A stretch of 64,000 nt of DNA from Chryseobacterium tagetis (GTDB taxonomy: Bacteria > Bacteroidota > Bacteroidia > Flavobacteriales > Weeksellaceae), in the NCBI RefSeq assembly GCF_016735585.2, contig NZ_JAERSE020000001.1, forward strand, positions 372,001 through 436,000, read 5' to 3'. Both the position numbers and the translations under genes were made by a program. This document shows, in pieces, positions 25,031-36,022 of this stretch. Numbering within the stretch: the stretch's first letter is position 1; each line of letters starts with the position of its first letter. The notes beneath the pieces were generated by a model, which made no database searches, had not been told where the DNA came from, and worked only from the letters and a program-made list of their open reading frames with translations.

Positions 25031-26236
25031 ATGGAAACAATCAACAGACTAAAAGAAAACGTAGAAATCATCCTTCCCCAAAACGGTTTGGAAGAGAAAT
25101 TAGAACAAGCAAAACAGGAAAACCGTAAACTGATTATTAAACTAGGTTTTGATCCGACTGCTCCTGATTTGCATTTGGGGCATGCTGTGGTTTTGAAAAA
25201 GTTAAAACAATTTCAGGATTTGGGACATCAGATTGTGATTTTGGTAGGAAGTTTTACCGCAAGAATCGGTGATCCGACAGGAAAAAATAAAAGCAGAAAA
25301 CCTTTATCAGCCGATAATGTTCAACATAATGCAGAAACTTACCTAAATCAGTTATCAAAAATAATTGATATAGAAAAAGCAAAAATTGTTTTTAATTCTG
25401 AATGGCTGGATGCGTTATCATTTTCTGAAGTAATTCAGATTTTGTCAAAAGTGACGGTTGCCCAATTGATGCACAGAAATGATTTTAATAAGCGTTTTAC
25501 AGAGAATTCGCCGATTGCAATGCATGAGTTGGTTTACCCTATTTTACAGGGATTCGATTCTGTACGAATCAAAGCAGATATCGAAATGGGCGGAACCGAC
25601 CAGCTTTTTAATTGTACGATGGGAAGACAGTTGCAGGAGACTTTTGAACTCAATCCTCAGATTGTCATGTGTATGCCATTGTTGAAAGGATTGGACGGAA
25701 AGGAAAAGATGAGCAAATCTCTCAATAATATCATCGGATTGACAGATGAACCGAACGAAATGTTTGGTAAAACGATGTCAATTCCTGACAGTTTAATTGA
25801 GGAGTTTTTGGATCTGACAACTGATTTTTCAATAGAGGAGAAGCGGTCTATCCGGGAGGAATTGTCAGAAGGTATAAATCCGATGCACATTAAGAAACGT
25901 ATCGCAAAAAATATCATTACACAATACCATAGTGAAACTGAAGCTCAAAATGCAGAGGCATTTTTCATCAATCAGTTTCAGAATAAAAACTTTGAACAAA
26001 AATCATTCAGACCGGTTTTGATCAATAAGATTGAATCGGTAAGTGGCATGATGACTTTAATTGATTTATGTATGAAACTGAAGCAGGGGCAGACAAAATC
26101 GGCAATGAGAAGATTAATTGAATCGGGAGCGGTGCAAATCAATCTTGAAAAAGTAACAGATTCTTCAAAAAATATTGAGCTTAAAGCAGATACAAAAATT
26201 AAAATAGGGAAAAGAGATTTTTATGAATTGAAATAA
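25031..26236 (+). CDS. tyrS: Tyrosyl-tRNA synthetase
   Basis: Charges tRNA-Tyr. The 401-residue protein is class I: HLGH (48-51) is the HIGH-type motif, and KMSKS near residue 225-229 closes the active site. The C-terminal ~65 residues form an S4 RNA-binding domain (KLKQGQTKSAMRRLIESGAV). The KMSKS form and arrangement match the TyrZ-type branch of bacterial TyrRS. The only gene downstream of the leader attenuator, it is probably induced when tyrosine or charged tRNA-Tyr is short. Confidence 0.96.
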   Translation: METINRLKENVEIILPQNGLEEKLEQAKQENRKLIIKLGFDPTAPDLHLGHAVVLKKLKQFQDLGHQIVILVGSFTARIGDPTGKNKSRKPLSADNVQHNAETYLNQLSKIIDIEKAKIVFNSEWLDALSFSEVIQILSKVTVAQLMHRNDFNKRFTENSPIAMHELVYPILQGFDSVRIKADIEMGGTDQLFNCTMGRQLQETFELNPQIVMCMPLLKGLDGKEKMSKSLNNIIGLTDEPNEMFGKTMSIPDSLIEEFLDLTTDFSIEEKRSIREELSEGINPMHIKKRIAKNIITQYHSETEAQNAEAFFINQFQNKNFEQKSFRPVLINKIESVSGMMTLIDLCMKLKQGQTKSAMRRLIESGAVQINLEKVTDSSKNIELKADTKIKIGKRDFYELK

Positions 26237-26323
26237 ACGCTTGTCGTTTTGTATATAAATTTTGGCAAAGTTAATTGAAGCGTCATTGGTAATTTTGTCA
26301 TTGAATTTGATATTTTAAATACA

Positions 26324-27463
26324 ATGAAGAATTGGTTTGCTTTTTTAGTGGCATCATTATTATTAATCTCAAACACCATTATGGCACAAGATAATACAGC
26401 CAGAGTATTGGTTCTCATTCATTCTGATCATGGAGGAACTTACGAACTGGCAAAAGAAATAGCGAAAGGAATAGAGTCTGGCAAAACTGTAAAAGCAGTT
26501 ATCAAACAAGTGAGAACTTCAGCTGATCCCAAACTGAAAGATATTCCGGTGGCAACAGTAGATGAGCTGCCAACTTATGATGGGATTGCTTTCGGCTCAC
26601 CGGTATATTTCGGAAATATCAGTACAGGAATGAGTGAATTTTTCTCTAAAACTGTTGATTTGTGGACGAATCATTCTCTGGAAGGAATGCCTGCGACAGT
26701 TTTTATGTCCGCAGGAAGCGGAGCTGGAAAAGAACTAGCTTTACAATCGTTTTGGAATTCTCTGGCGGTTCACGGGATGGTTTTAGTCTCCAATGGAATT
26801 CGCGGGAATGAAAATATTGATAAGAATATTCCTCAAGGAAATTCAGTATTGGGAATAACGAGTCCGGCTTCTTTAAAAAATGTTGAGAGACCTAGTAAAG
26901 ACGAGCGTTATCTAGCTGAATTGCAAGGAAAGAATTTTGCAAAAGTGGCTTTGTCTTTAAAAGGCTCTTTTTCCAAAAAAACATTGGCTGAAAAGCCAAA
27001 ACAGAAATCAATCAATGATATTTTAAAAGAAAAGAATATTGTATTGCCAACATTGCCGAAACCGGTCGGGAATTACGAACTTTTTTCCCGTTCAGGAAAT
27101 TTGGTGTTTATCAACCAGGTTTCATTGAAAGACGGAAAGATCTTAAATCCTGGCAAATTAGGTGTTAATGTAAATGAAGAACAGGTAAAGGAAGCTACCA
27201 AACAAACGATGCTAAATATTATTGCCATTTTAAAAGATGCAGTTGGCGGAGATTTGAATAAGGTTAAAAAATGTGTTCAATTAATAGGAACATTTAATAC
27301 AAAAGATGATTATACACAGCATGCATCATTGATGAATACAGCTTCAGATCTGACTGTAGAAATATTTGGCGAAAAAGGTAAACATACCCGCAATACTTCC
27401 GGTGCTTATTCTTTGCCTGTCGGTTCATCAGTTTCTATACAGGCGATTTTTGAGGTTGAATAG
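26324..27463 (+). CDS. Exported flavodoxin-like domain fused to a RidA/YjgF-like domain
   Basis: The 379-residue protein has a signal peptide (MKNWFAFLVASLLL to MAQ, 1-22). Residues ~26-205 resemble NAD(P)H:quinone oxidoreductase/WrbA-type flavodoxins: RVLVLIHSDHGGTYELAKEI is the FMN phosphate loop and IAFGSPVYFGNIS and FMSAGSGAGKE are the other FMN loops. Residues ~250-379 resemble the RidA/YjgF superfamily (FSRSGNLVFINQ; EATKQTMLNIIAIL; YSLPVGSSVSIQAIFEV). RidA itself is a cytoplasmic imine deaminase whose key Arg lies in an RxxV segment; an exported fusion to a flavodoxin is unusual. It lies between tyrS and an AraC gene, and starts the oxidoreductase-rich block. Confidence 0.75.
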   Translation: MKNWFAFLVASLLLISNTIMAQDNTARVLVLIHSDHGGTYELAKEIAKGIESGKTVKAVIKQVRTSADPKLKDIPVATVDELPTYDGIAFGSPVYFGNISTGMSEFFSKTVDLWTNHSLEGMPATVFMSAGSGAGKELALQSFWNSLAVHGMVLVSNGIRGNENIDKNIPQGNSVLGITSPASLKNVERPSKDERYLAELQGKNFAKVALSLKGSFSKKTLAEKPKQKSINDILKEKNIVLPTLPKPVGNYELFSRSGNLVFINQVSLKDGKILNPGKLGVNVNEEQVKEATKQTMLNIIAILKDAVGGDLNKVKKCVQLIGTFNTKDDYTQHASLMNTASDLTVEIFGEKGKHTRNTSGAYSLPVGSSVSIQAIFEVE

Positions 27464-27558
27464 TTATTTAAATTAATTTTTAAAAGATTGTAAGAGGGAG
27501 GAAGTACTCATCAATAGATTTAATTTTGAATTAGCCTACTAATTGATCTTTTATTTTA

Positions 27559-28452
27559 TTAATTCAAATTTCTGAATTCAATAGGACTTTTACCCGTTTT
27601 TTGTTTAAATAACCTTGTAAAATGCTGTGGATATTTAAAACCTAATTCATAAGCGATTTCACTAATGGATTTATTGATATCAAAGATTTTTTCCTTTGCG
27701 ATATTAATCACCTTGATCTGTATATATTCCTGAGCAGATACGCCAGTTTCCCTTTTTATTAAATCTCCAAAATAGTTAGGTGACAGATGAAGTGTTTCAG
27801 CACAAGAACTTACGGTTGGCAGTCCTATGCTTTGTGGCTTATCCGAAAGAAAATAAGTATTCAACAGGTCTTCGAATTTTTCCAGAGTCCCTTTGTTAAT
27901 ATGCTCTCGGGTGATAAACTGTCTGTCATAGAAACGGATGGCATAATTTAAAAATACCTGTATGTGGGAGATTACCAGTGTTTTGCTGTGTTTATCAAGG
28001 TTTTGCTGCAATTCATCCTCAATTGTTGCGAATATATTGAGTACCATTTCTCTTTCTTTTTTTGAAAGGTGCAGCGCTTCATTGGAAGAATAGGAGAAAA
28101 AGCTGTAATCTTTGATGATATTGCTTAAAGCAGTTCCTCTTAAAAAATCCGGATGGAAAATGAGTACTTTGCCTTTAGGTTTAATATCAGGTAAATAGCT
28201 TTCAACAGTTAATATCTGCCCAGGTGCTACAAATACAAGACTTTCTTCTTGATAATCATAGCTTTCTTTTCCGTATCGTAAATCACCACATTTAGTTTCC
28301 TTTAAAAAAACGCAATAAAATCCGAAATTATAAGTAGCGGGTTCCAGTATTTTCAGATGATCATAATCGAGTATGTTGATCATGGGGTGCAGGGTTTCAG
28401 CACCTCGCAAATTACTGTATTCACCTACGCTGTCAATTCTGTTAATTTCCAT
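27559..28452 (-). CDS. AraC-family transcriptional regulator
   Basis: A 297-residue regulator with an N-terminal cupin-like sensor (CVFLKETKCGDLRYGKESYD near 48-67) and a C-terminal double HTH: SCAETLHLSPNYFGDLIKRE and ISEIAYELGFKYPQHFTRLF, ending KTGKSPIEFRNLN. It is divergent from the aldo/keto reductase operon starting at 28691, with ~240 bases between them, and is the obvious candidate to control it. Such AraC/aldo-keto pairs are common in Bacteroidota. Confidence 0.9.
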   Translation of the reverse strand: MEINRIDSVGEYSNLRGAETLHPMINILDYDHLKILEPATYNFGFYCVFLKETKCGDLRYGKESYDYQEESLVFVAPGQILTVESYLPDIKPKGKVLIFHPDFLRGTALSNIIKDYSFFSYSSNEALHLSKKEREMVLNIFATIEDELQQNLDKHSKTLVISHIQVFLNYAIRFYDRQFITREHINKGTLEKFEDLLNTYFLSDKPQSIGLPTVSSCAETLHLSPNYFGDLIKRETGVSAQEYIQIKVINIAKEKIFDINKSISEIAYELGFKYPQHFTRLFKQKTGKSPIEFRNLN

Positions 28453-28537
28453 TTTCGAAATAATTATACTACAAATCTAGCTAAAAATGTAAGTGTTTGA
28501 ACAACAGTTACAATCAATCAGTGATTATGGTAAATAA

Positions 28538-29659
<1,122 letters not shown>

Positions 29660-29672
29660 AAATATTAATATT

Positions 29673-29863
29673 ATGAATACTAGAAAATTAAAAAATCATG
29701 GATTAGAAGTTTCTGAGGCAGGATTCGGATGTATGGGGCTTAATTTTTCTTACAGCCATAATATCACTAAAGAAGAATCTGTAAAATCACATCAGAAGCC
29801 GATAAGCTTCAAGTTGCAGGGGAAAGGTATACAGAAGCAATTGAAAAAACAACAGGGTTATAA
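29673..29863 (+). pseudogene. Aldo/keto reductase remnant with internal deletion and frame change
   Basis: The first ~33 codons (MNTRKLKNHGLEVSEAGFGC onwards) are the N-terminus of a second aldo/keto reductase. The middle is gone. In another frame the C-terminal end of such an enzyme survives: ADKLQVAGERYTEAIEKTTG followed by Leu and TAA at 29861-29863. So ~250 codons were deleted with a frame change. It sits 13 bases after the intact aldo/keto reductase, suggesting a former tandem pair. Confidence 0.8.
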
Positions 29864-29871
29864 TAGTTGAT

Positions 29872-30315
29872 ATGGAAACGTTGGAAAAAGTTAAAATTTT
29901 AGAAGATAAGCAGGCTATTCAGGAACTTACGCATAATTATCTGGCAGCCGCAGACAGAAAAGATCATGTGACAATGGCCGCTCATTTTACTTCAGACGGC
30001 GTGCTCACATCAGTTATGGATGAACAAACTGTTGTTTTACACGGAACAACAGAAATCAGTAATGGATTTGCCCAGATTTTAGCATCAATACATACAGCCT
30101 ATCATCTCGTAGGGCAGTTACTTATTGATCTTAACGGAAATACCGCTAAAGGAACGTCTTATTCTTTTGTAACTTTAGTAGGTACGGAAAACAATCAAAA
30201 GTATGTGAGAAAAATATGGGCTGTTTATAAAGATGAATATGTAAAAGAAAACGATCAGTGGCTTATCAATAACAGGGTAGCTACAGTTGCTTGGGAAGAA
30301 AAAGAGTTTTATTAA
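29872..30315 (+). CDS. SnoaL-like (NTF2-fold) protein
   Basis: A 147-residue NTF2-fold protein of the SnoaL_4 type: the first helix has LEDKQAIQELTHNYLAAADR and the strands include HFTSDGVLTSVMDEQTVVLHG. Members include isomerases, dehydratases and proteins of unknown role, often in clusters with short-chain dehydrogenases and aldo/keto reductases, as here. It starts nine bases after the aldo/keto reductase remnant. Confidence 0.8.
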   Translation: METLEKVKILEDKQAIQELTHNYLAAADRKDHVTMAAHFTSDGVLTSVMDEQTVVLHGTTEISNGFAQILASIHTAYHLVGQLLIDLNGNTAKGTSYSFVTLVGTENNQKYVRKIWAVYKDEYVKENDQWLINNRVATVAWEEKEFY

Positions 30316-30410
30316 AATGTTAATTCAAAAATCGGATTAATTATTTACGGGAATGAAATATTGAACTTTGTGATAGCACCCAACCAAGTTTTACCAATAA
30401 AAAAATTAAT

Positions 30411-31268
30411 ATGAACACAACAAAAGACGTCATAGTACTCACCGGAGCAGGTCAGTTAGGAATGGCAATAGTCAGAAGAATGGCTTATGGAAATAAAATC
30501 TTCGTGGCTGACTGGAAAATTGAAAACGCAGAAGCAATTGCTGAAACTTTATTAGAAGCTGGTTTTGATGCCGTTCCTTTTAAAGTCGATATTTCAGATC
30601 GTGAATCTGTCTTAGAATTAATAAAAGAGGCTCAAAGAGAAGGGGAGATTTCAATGTTTGTAAATGCTGCAGGTTTGTCACCTTCCCAATCAACCAAAGA
30701 ACATATTTTACAGGTAGATTTATACGGAACAGCATTATTACTGGAAGAATTTGGAAAAGTAATGAAGAAAGGAGGGAGTGGTGTGACGATTTCCAGTCAA
30801 TCCGGTTACAGAATGCCGGCATTAACTGCGGAAGAAGACAGGCTTTTGGCAACAACACCTGCTGAAGCATTACTGAATTTAGAAATGTTGCAGCCGGATA
30901 AAATTAAAGACACCTTGCACGCTTATCAGATCTCAAAGCGCTGTAACGGGAAAAGAGTGATGGCCGAAGCGGTAAAATGGGGAGAAAGAGGAGCCAGAAT
31001 CAACTGTATTTCACCTGGAATTATCGTTACGCCATTGGCATTGGATGAATTTAATGGCCCTCGTGGAGATTTTTACAAAAATATGTTTGCCAAATCACCT
31101 GCAGGTCGTCCTGGGATTGCTGATGAGGTGGCAAATGTTGCAGAGTTGCTCATGAGCGAAAAAGGAGCTTTTATTACCGGTTCCGACTTCCTTATTGATG
31201 GCGGAGCAACAGCTTCCTATTTTTACGGACCATTACAACCTGAAAATAATGAAGAAGATTCACAATGA
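30411..31268 (+). CDS. Short-chain dehydrogenase/reductase
   Basis: A 285-residue SDR. The nucleotide loop is TGAGQLG (10-16), a variant of TGxxxGxG; the active-site Ser is in TISSQSG, and YQISK gives Tyr and Lys. The conserved INCISPGIIVTPL segment and the C-terminal FITGSDFLIDGG confirm the classical family. The insert around DRLLATTPAEALL before the YxxxK is long. Its stop overlaps the next gene by four bases (ATGA). The substrate is unknown. Confidence 0.9.
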   Translation: MNTTKDVIVLTGAGQLGMAIVRRMAYGNKIFVADWKIENAEAIAETLLEAGFDAVPFKVDISDRESVLELIKEAQREGEISMFVNAAGLSPSQSTKEHILQVDLYGTALLLEEFGKVMKKGGSGVTISSQSGYRMPALTAEEDRLLATTPAEALLNLEMLQPDKIKDTLHAYQISKRCNGKRVMAEAVKWGERGARINCISPGIIVTPLALDEFNGPRGDFYKNMFAKSPAGRPGIADEVANVAELLMSEKGAFITGSDFLIDGGATASYFYGPLQPENNEEDSQ

Positions 31269-31777
31269 GCAACCAAATAAAGTATCATGATGCTTATACC
31301 GTTAATTTATTAAATCATTTAAAAAAATATTATCTGCCATTTTTTCTCCTGATGATATTTACTATTCTTTATTCACAAAATAAACCAAGCAGTACCATGG
31401 AAAATCAAAATCAAACCGAAGAGACAAAGGTTCTAGCTATCGTAAGACAACTGGCCGACCTTATGATAAAGAAGGATACTGTAGAAATGAATAAAATTCT
31501 CGATGAGCATTATACTCTTACCCATATGACCGGCTATGTGCAACCCAAATCGGAATGGTTTTCTGAAGTGGTAAAAGAAAGTATGAAATATTATTCCGCA
31601 AAAGAAGTTGACCACAAAATTATTATCAACGGAAATAAGGCGGATGTTACTGTTCAGAATTTAGTAGACGCAAGAATATGGGGAAGTAGACATACATGGA
31701 GGTTACAGCAAAAATTGCAGCTGGAAAAAAGAGGTGATAAATGGATCATCCTGAAGTCGGTCGCCTCTACATTTTAG
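31265..31777 (+). CDS. DUF4440/NTF2-like protein with N-terminal hydrophobic segment
   Basis: 170 residues. Residues ~22-37 are hydrophobic (YYLPFFLLMIFTILYSQ), so the protein is probably exported or anchored. The remainder is an NTF2-fold DUF4440-type domain (VRQLADLMIKKDTVEMNKIL; WSR-type end in SRHTWRLQQKLQLEKR). The ATG overlaps the stop of the SDR gene, so the two are coupled. If translation starts at the internal MENQNQTEE the signal would be lost; I prefer the upstream start because of the overlap. Confidence 0.75.
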   Translation: MSNQIKYHDAYTVNLLNHLKKYYLPFFLLMIFTILYSQNKPSSTMENQNQTEETKVLAIVRQLADLMIKKDTVEMNKILDEHYTLTHMTGYVQPKSEWFSEVVKESMKYYSAKEVDHKIIINGNKADVTVQNLVDARIWGSRHTWRLQQKLQLEKRGDKWIILKSVASTF

Positions 31778-31862
31778 TAAAAAACTGTAAATCAGTTAAA
31801 ATGGTAGATAATGCCGTAATCCATATAAGAATAAAAACAACCCGATTTCTGAAATTTGTTAC

Positions 31863-32429
31863 ATGAAAAAAGTAATTATAATAGGAGCAAGTGGGAGTTT
31901 AGCTTCGTATGTGATTGATGCTCTCGAGGAAAAAGAGGATGTTCAGCTTACTCTTTTTGTCAGAAATAAAAATAGAATAGACAATACTACTCAGGCAAAA
32001 ATTGTGGAAGGGGACGCTATGAATTTTAATGATGTGAAAAATGCAGTTGCAGGGCAGGATATTGTTTATATAAATCTGGCAGGAGATCTTGAAGTGATGA
32101 CCAGAAATATCATAAAAGCAATGCAGGAAGAGTACGTGAAGAGGGTGATTGCGATAAGTTCTATCGGAATTTATGATGTTCCCTTATGCTCTGTTTTACA
32201 GCCCTACAGAAAACTGGCAGATTTAATAGAAGAATCTGGCTTAGACTATACCATTCTTCGACCGGATTGGTTTACCAATGACAATGAAATAGATTATCAT
32301 ATTACCCGTAAACCGGAGCCTGAAATCGGTGGCGCTTTATCAAGAAAAAGTATTGCTGCCTTTGTCTCTATGTTAGTTGAACATCCTGAGGAGTATATTA
32401 AACAAAATCTGGGAATTAGTAAAATATAA
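31863..32429 (+). CDS. NAD(P)-binding atypical SDR
   Basis: A 188-residue Rossmann protein of the NmrA/atypical SDR type. The loop GASGSLASYVIDAL starts the fold, followed by LFVRNKNRID, VEGDAMNF, and a Tyr in LDYTILRPDWF. It lacks the long C-terminal substrate domain of larger relatives. Probably a quinone- or ketone-reducing or sensor protein with NADP. It lies in the redox-gene run. Confidence 0.85.
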   Translation: MKKVIIIGASGSLASYVIDALEEKEDVQLTLFVRNKNRIDNTTQAKIVEGDAMNFNDVKNAVAGQDIVYINLAGDLEVMTRNIIKAMQEEYVKRVIAISSIGIYDVPLCSVLQPYRKLADLIEESGLDYTILRPDWFTNDNEIDYHITRKPEPEIGGALSRKSIAAFVSMLVEHPEEYIKQNLGISKI

Positions 32430-32633
32430 AAGCAGTATTGATTTTTTAAGTAAGAAATGCCGGGATTATCGTTTTTAAATCCGCAGATCCATATATTCTA
32501 CGAATTTTTTCTGATCTAAATGATTGTTTTATGGCTTATCAGTAATAATGGTAAACAATACCGTAATTCATATAAGTATAATTTTTATTTGATCTGCAAT
32601 TTTGCACATAGAATTAACTGTAAAATTGAAACA

Positions 32634-33890
32634 ATGAAAAATAGTATCCTCTCTATCGTTTTATTCTTATTGAATCAGTTGCTGTTGGCTCAAGAACCAT
32701 TAAAATATACTACAAATATGAAATCATTTACTGAAAAAGGAATTCCTGCTCCCAAAGATCATTTTACAGGTGTTGTTTGGGTAAACATGAATGTCTTACC
32801 AGAAGATGGCTATAATGCCAATATAGGAACTGTCACTTTCGAGCCGACATCAAGAACAAACTGGCATAGCCATAAAAGCGGTCAGATTTTATTTGTCGTA
32901 AAAGGAACCGGATATTACCAAATAGAAGGAGAGCACATACAGGTGATGAAAGAAGGTAATGTTATCAAAATTCCTAAAAATATAAAACACTGGCACGGTG
33001 CGTCTCATCAAAGTACAATGCAGCATATTGCAATGATCACAGACTATGATGAAGACAAAACAGAATGGTTTGAGCCGGTAACCGATGATATTTATAACAC
33101 GTTCAGAGCACCGGTGTATGAAGTAGAAAACAGACTGTCACCACAGGCAATCATGAATTATGAAGAACTTTGGTCCGAATACCTTTCAGAAGAAAAAGAA
33201 CTGGATCCTGATCTTGTTGAAATCTTCCACAATTTTGCCTATGATGAAGTAGTAAGCCATAACACAATGGATGTGAAAATTCGGACCATGATTATTTTGG
33301 CATCTGCATTGGGAAGTCAGGCTCTTTCTGAATTTAAAATGTTTGTAAATGCTGCCTTAAATGTAGAAGTTTCACCCATTGAGATTAAAGAAATTGTTTA
33401 TCAGGCTGTCCCTTATATTGGGAAGTTAAAAGTAACAGACTTTTTGGAGGCAACAAATCATATTTTTAAGGAAAGAAACATACAACTTCCCTTACAAAGC
33501 CAGTCAACCACAACTATTCAGACAAGATTTGAGAAAGGATATGAAAGACAGAAGGAAATCATAGGTTCCGGAATAGAAAATCTGTATAAAAACTCACCGG
33601 AAGACCTTCTTCATATTCAGAAATACTTATCTGATAATTGCTTTGGAGACTTTATAACAAGAAGAGGGCTTGATCTCAAAACCAGAGAAATGATAACACT
33701 TTCGTTTCTTATTGCTTTGGGCGGAACCGAAAATCAGATAAAAGGACATATTCAGGGAAATAAAAATGTAGGAAATACAAGACAGGATCTGATAAATGTA
33801 ATGACCAATCTTCTCCCTTATGTAGGCTATCCCCGAACACTGAATGCGATAAGCTGTCTTAATGAGATCTTACCTGCAACAAAAAATTAA
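32634..33890 (+). CDS. Exported cupin plus two carboxymuconolactone-decarboxylase-like domains
   Basis: The start at ATG 32634 gives a signal peptide (MKNSILSIVLFLLNQLLLAQ); earlier in-frame codons read as noncoding. The 418-residue protein contains a cupin (~50-155; motif NWHSHKSGQILFVVKGTG and the HWHGASH segment give His ligands), then two CMD/AhpD-type helical domains (~175-285 and ~300-410). Neither CMD domain has the CxxC pair of AhpD, so disulfide peroxidase activity is unlikely; they resemble gamma-carboxymuconolactone decarboxylase. Cupin-CMD proteins occur widely in oxidoreductase clusters, but the doubled CMD with an export signal is less common. Confidence 0.85.
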   Translation: MKNSILSIVLFLLNQLLLAQEPLKYTTNMKSFTEKGIPAPKDHFTGVVWVNMNVLPEDGYNANIGTVTFEPTSRTNWHSHKSGQILFVVKGTGYYQIEGEHIQVMKEGNVIKIPKNIKHWHGASHQSTMQHIAMITDYDEDKTEWFEPVTDDIYNTFRAPVYEVENRLSPQAIMNYEELWSEYLSEEKELDPDLVEIFHNFAYDEVVSHNTMDVKIRTMIILASALGSQALSEFKMFVNAALNVEVSPIEIKEIVYQAVPYIGKLKVTDFLEATNHIFKERNIQLPLQSQSTTTIQTRFEKGYERQKEIIGSGIENLYKNSPEDLLHIQKYLSDNCFGDFITRRGLDLKTREMITLSFLIALGGTENQIKGHIQGNKNVGNTRQDLINVMTNLLPYVGYPRTLNAISCLNEILPATKN

Positions 33891-33906
33891 AAGTCAGAAA
33901 CACTAA

Positions 33907-34764
<858 letters not shown>

Positions 34765-34773
34765 AAACAATAA

Positions 34774-34869
34774 ATGATTACCTCAGATAAAATTGATGAT
34801 TCCTATAAAAAATCTGTAGCGGATAATATGAGGTATCGCGACATAATTGATATGAAAAACATTAAATAA
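34774..34869 (+). CDS. Small ORF between aldo/keto reductase and alcohol dehydrogenase genes
   Basis: ATG 34774 to TAA 34867-34869 encodes 31 charged residues (MITSDKIDDSYKKSVADNMR onwards). It starts nine bases after the preceding stop and ends eight bases before the next start, a spacing that suits a translated small protein in an operon, but a remnant of a lost gene is as likely. No family recognised. Confidence 0.3.
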   Translation: MITSDKIDDSYKKSVADNMRYRDIIDMKNIK

Positions 34870-34877
34870 TAAATACA

Positions 34878-35924
34878 ATGAGTACACTAATAAAAGCCTA
34901 CGGAACAGAATCTCCGGAAATTCCTTTGCACGAACTTACCATTAATCGCAGAGCGTTACAGGCTCACGACATCGAAATGGAAATTTTATACTGTGGAATT
35001 TGCCACAGCGATTTGCATCAGGTTCACGCAGATTTTGGCCCTTATCCGGCACCCATCGTTCCGGGACACGAAATTGTAGGCCGTATCACAGCAGTAGGAG
35101 AACATGTTAAGAATTTTAAAATAGGTGATATTGCCGGGATTGGCTGTATTGTAGATAGTTGTGACCACTGTGAATATTGTAATGAAGGGATTGAGCAGTT
35201 TTGTGAAGAAGGCGTTACATTTTCATTCAATAGTGAAGATAAAGTCTCAGGAGGGCATACTTTTGGAGGCTTTTCAAAATCGTATGTATGTAATGAGCGT
35301 TATGTATTAAAAGTACCTGCATTTGAAAACTTAGCTGCAGCAGCGCCACTTTTGTGTGCCGGAATTACTGTGTATTCCCCATTAAAACACTGGGGAGCAG
35401 GACCGGGTAAAAAAGTGGGTGTTTTAGGAATTGGAGGATTAGGCCACTTAGCCATCAAAATTGCGAAAGCGATGGGTTCTGAAGTGGTTGTATTTACCAC
35501 TTCTCCGGGTAAAGTTGAAGATGCCAAAAGATTGGGAGCTGATGAAGCCGTTTTATCCTCTGATGCAGAAGCTATGGCAAAATATAGTCGCCAGTTACAC
35601 TTCATTATCGATACCGTTTCTGCAAAACATGATGTAAATGTTTATCTTAATTTATTACGTCATGACGGAACTGTGGTATTAGTAGGTTTACCTCCGGAAC
35701 CTTTAGAGATCAATGCATTCAATGTAGTGATGGGAAGAAGAAGTTTTGCGGGTTCCAATATTGGCGGCATCGCAGAAACTCAGGAAATGTTAGAATTCTG
35801 TTTTGAACATAATATCACTGCTGATAGTGAAATCATTAATATTCAGGATGTAAATATCGCTTTTGATCGTTTGGAAAAAGGGGATGTAAAGTATCGGTTT
35901 GTGATTGATATGGCATCATTATAA
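34878..35924 (+). CDS. Zinc-dependent alcohol dehydrogenase (YahK-like)
   Basis: A 348-residue medium-chain dehydrogenase. Catalytic zinc ligands lie in CGICHSDLHQ and GHEIVG; structural zinc cysteines lie in CDHCEYC and the nearby QFCEEG. The cofactor loop is GIGGLGHLAIKIAKAMG. The pattern is that of the cinnamyl-alcohol/NADP-dependent aldehyde reductase branch (YahK, AdhA). It ends the plus-strand redox run and is followed by a strong bidirectional terminator. Confidence 0.94.
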   Translation: MSTLIKAYGTESPEIPLHELTINRRALQAHDIEMEILYCGICHSDLHQVHADFGPYPAPIVPGHEIVGRITAVGEHVKNFKIGDIAGIGCIVDSCDHCEYCNEGIEQFCEEGVTFSFNSEDKVSGGHTFGGFSKSYVCNERYVLKVPAFENLAAAAPLLCAGITVYSPLKHWGAGPGKKVGVLGIGGLGHLAIKIAKAMGSEVVVFTTSPGKVEDAKRLGADEAVLSSDAEAMAKYSRQLHFIIDTVSAKHDVNVYLNLLRHDGTVVLVGLPPEPLEINAFNVVMGRRSFAGSNIGGIAETQEMLEFCFEHNITADSEIINIQDVNIAFDRLEKGDVKYRFVIDMASL

Positions 35925-35953
35925 GAGTAGTACTGTAATAATTCTATCTTTAT

Positions 35954-35984
35954 AAAGGGTACATCAACTATTGATGTACCCTTT
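35954..35984. terminator. Bidirectional terminator between convergent genes
   Basis: AAAGGGTACATCAA (35954-35967) pairs perfectly with TTGATGTACCCTTT (35971-35984) around CTA, with T-rich sequence to the right and A-rich to the left. It lies between convergent genes. Confidence 0.88.
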
Positions 35985-36022
35985 TACTTTTTAATAAAAC
36001 ACTTTACTCTTACATACGTATT

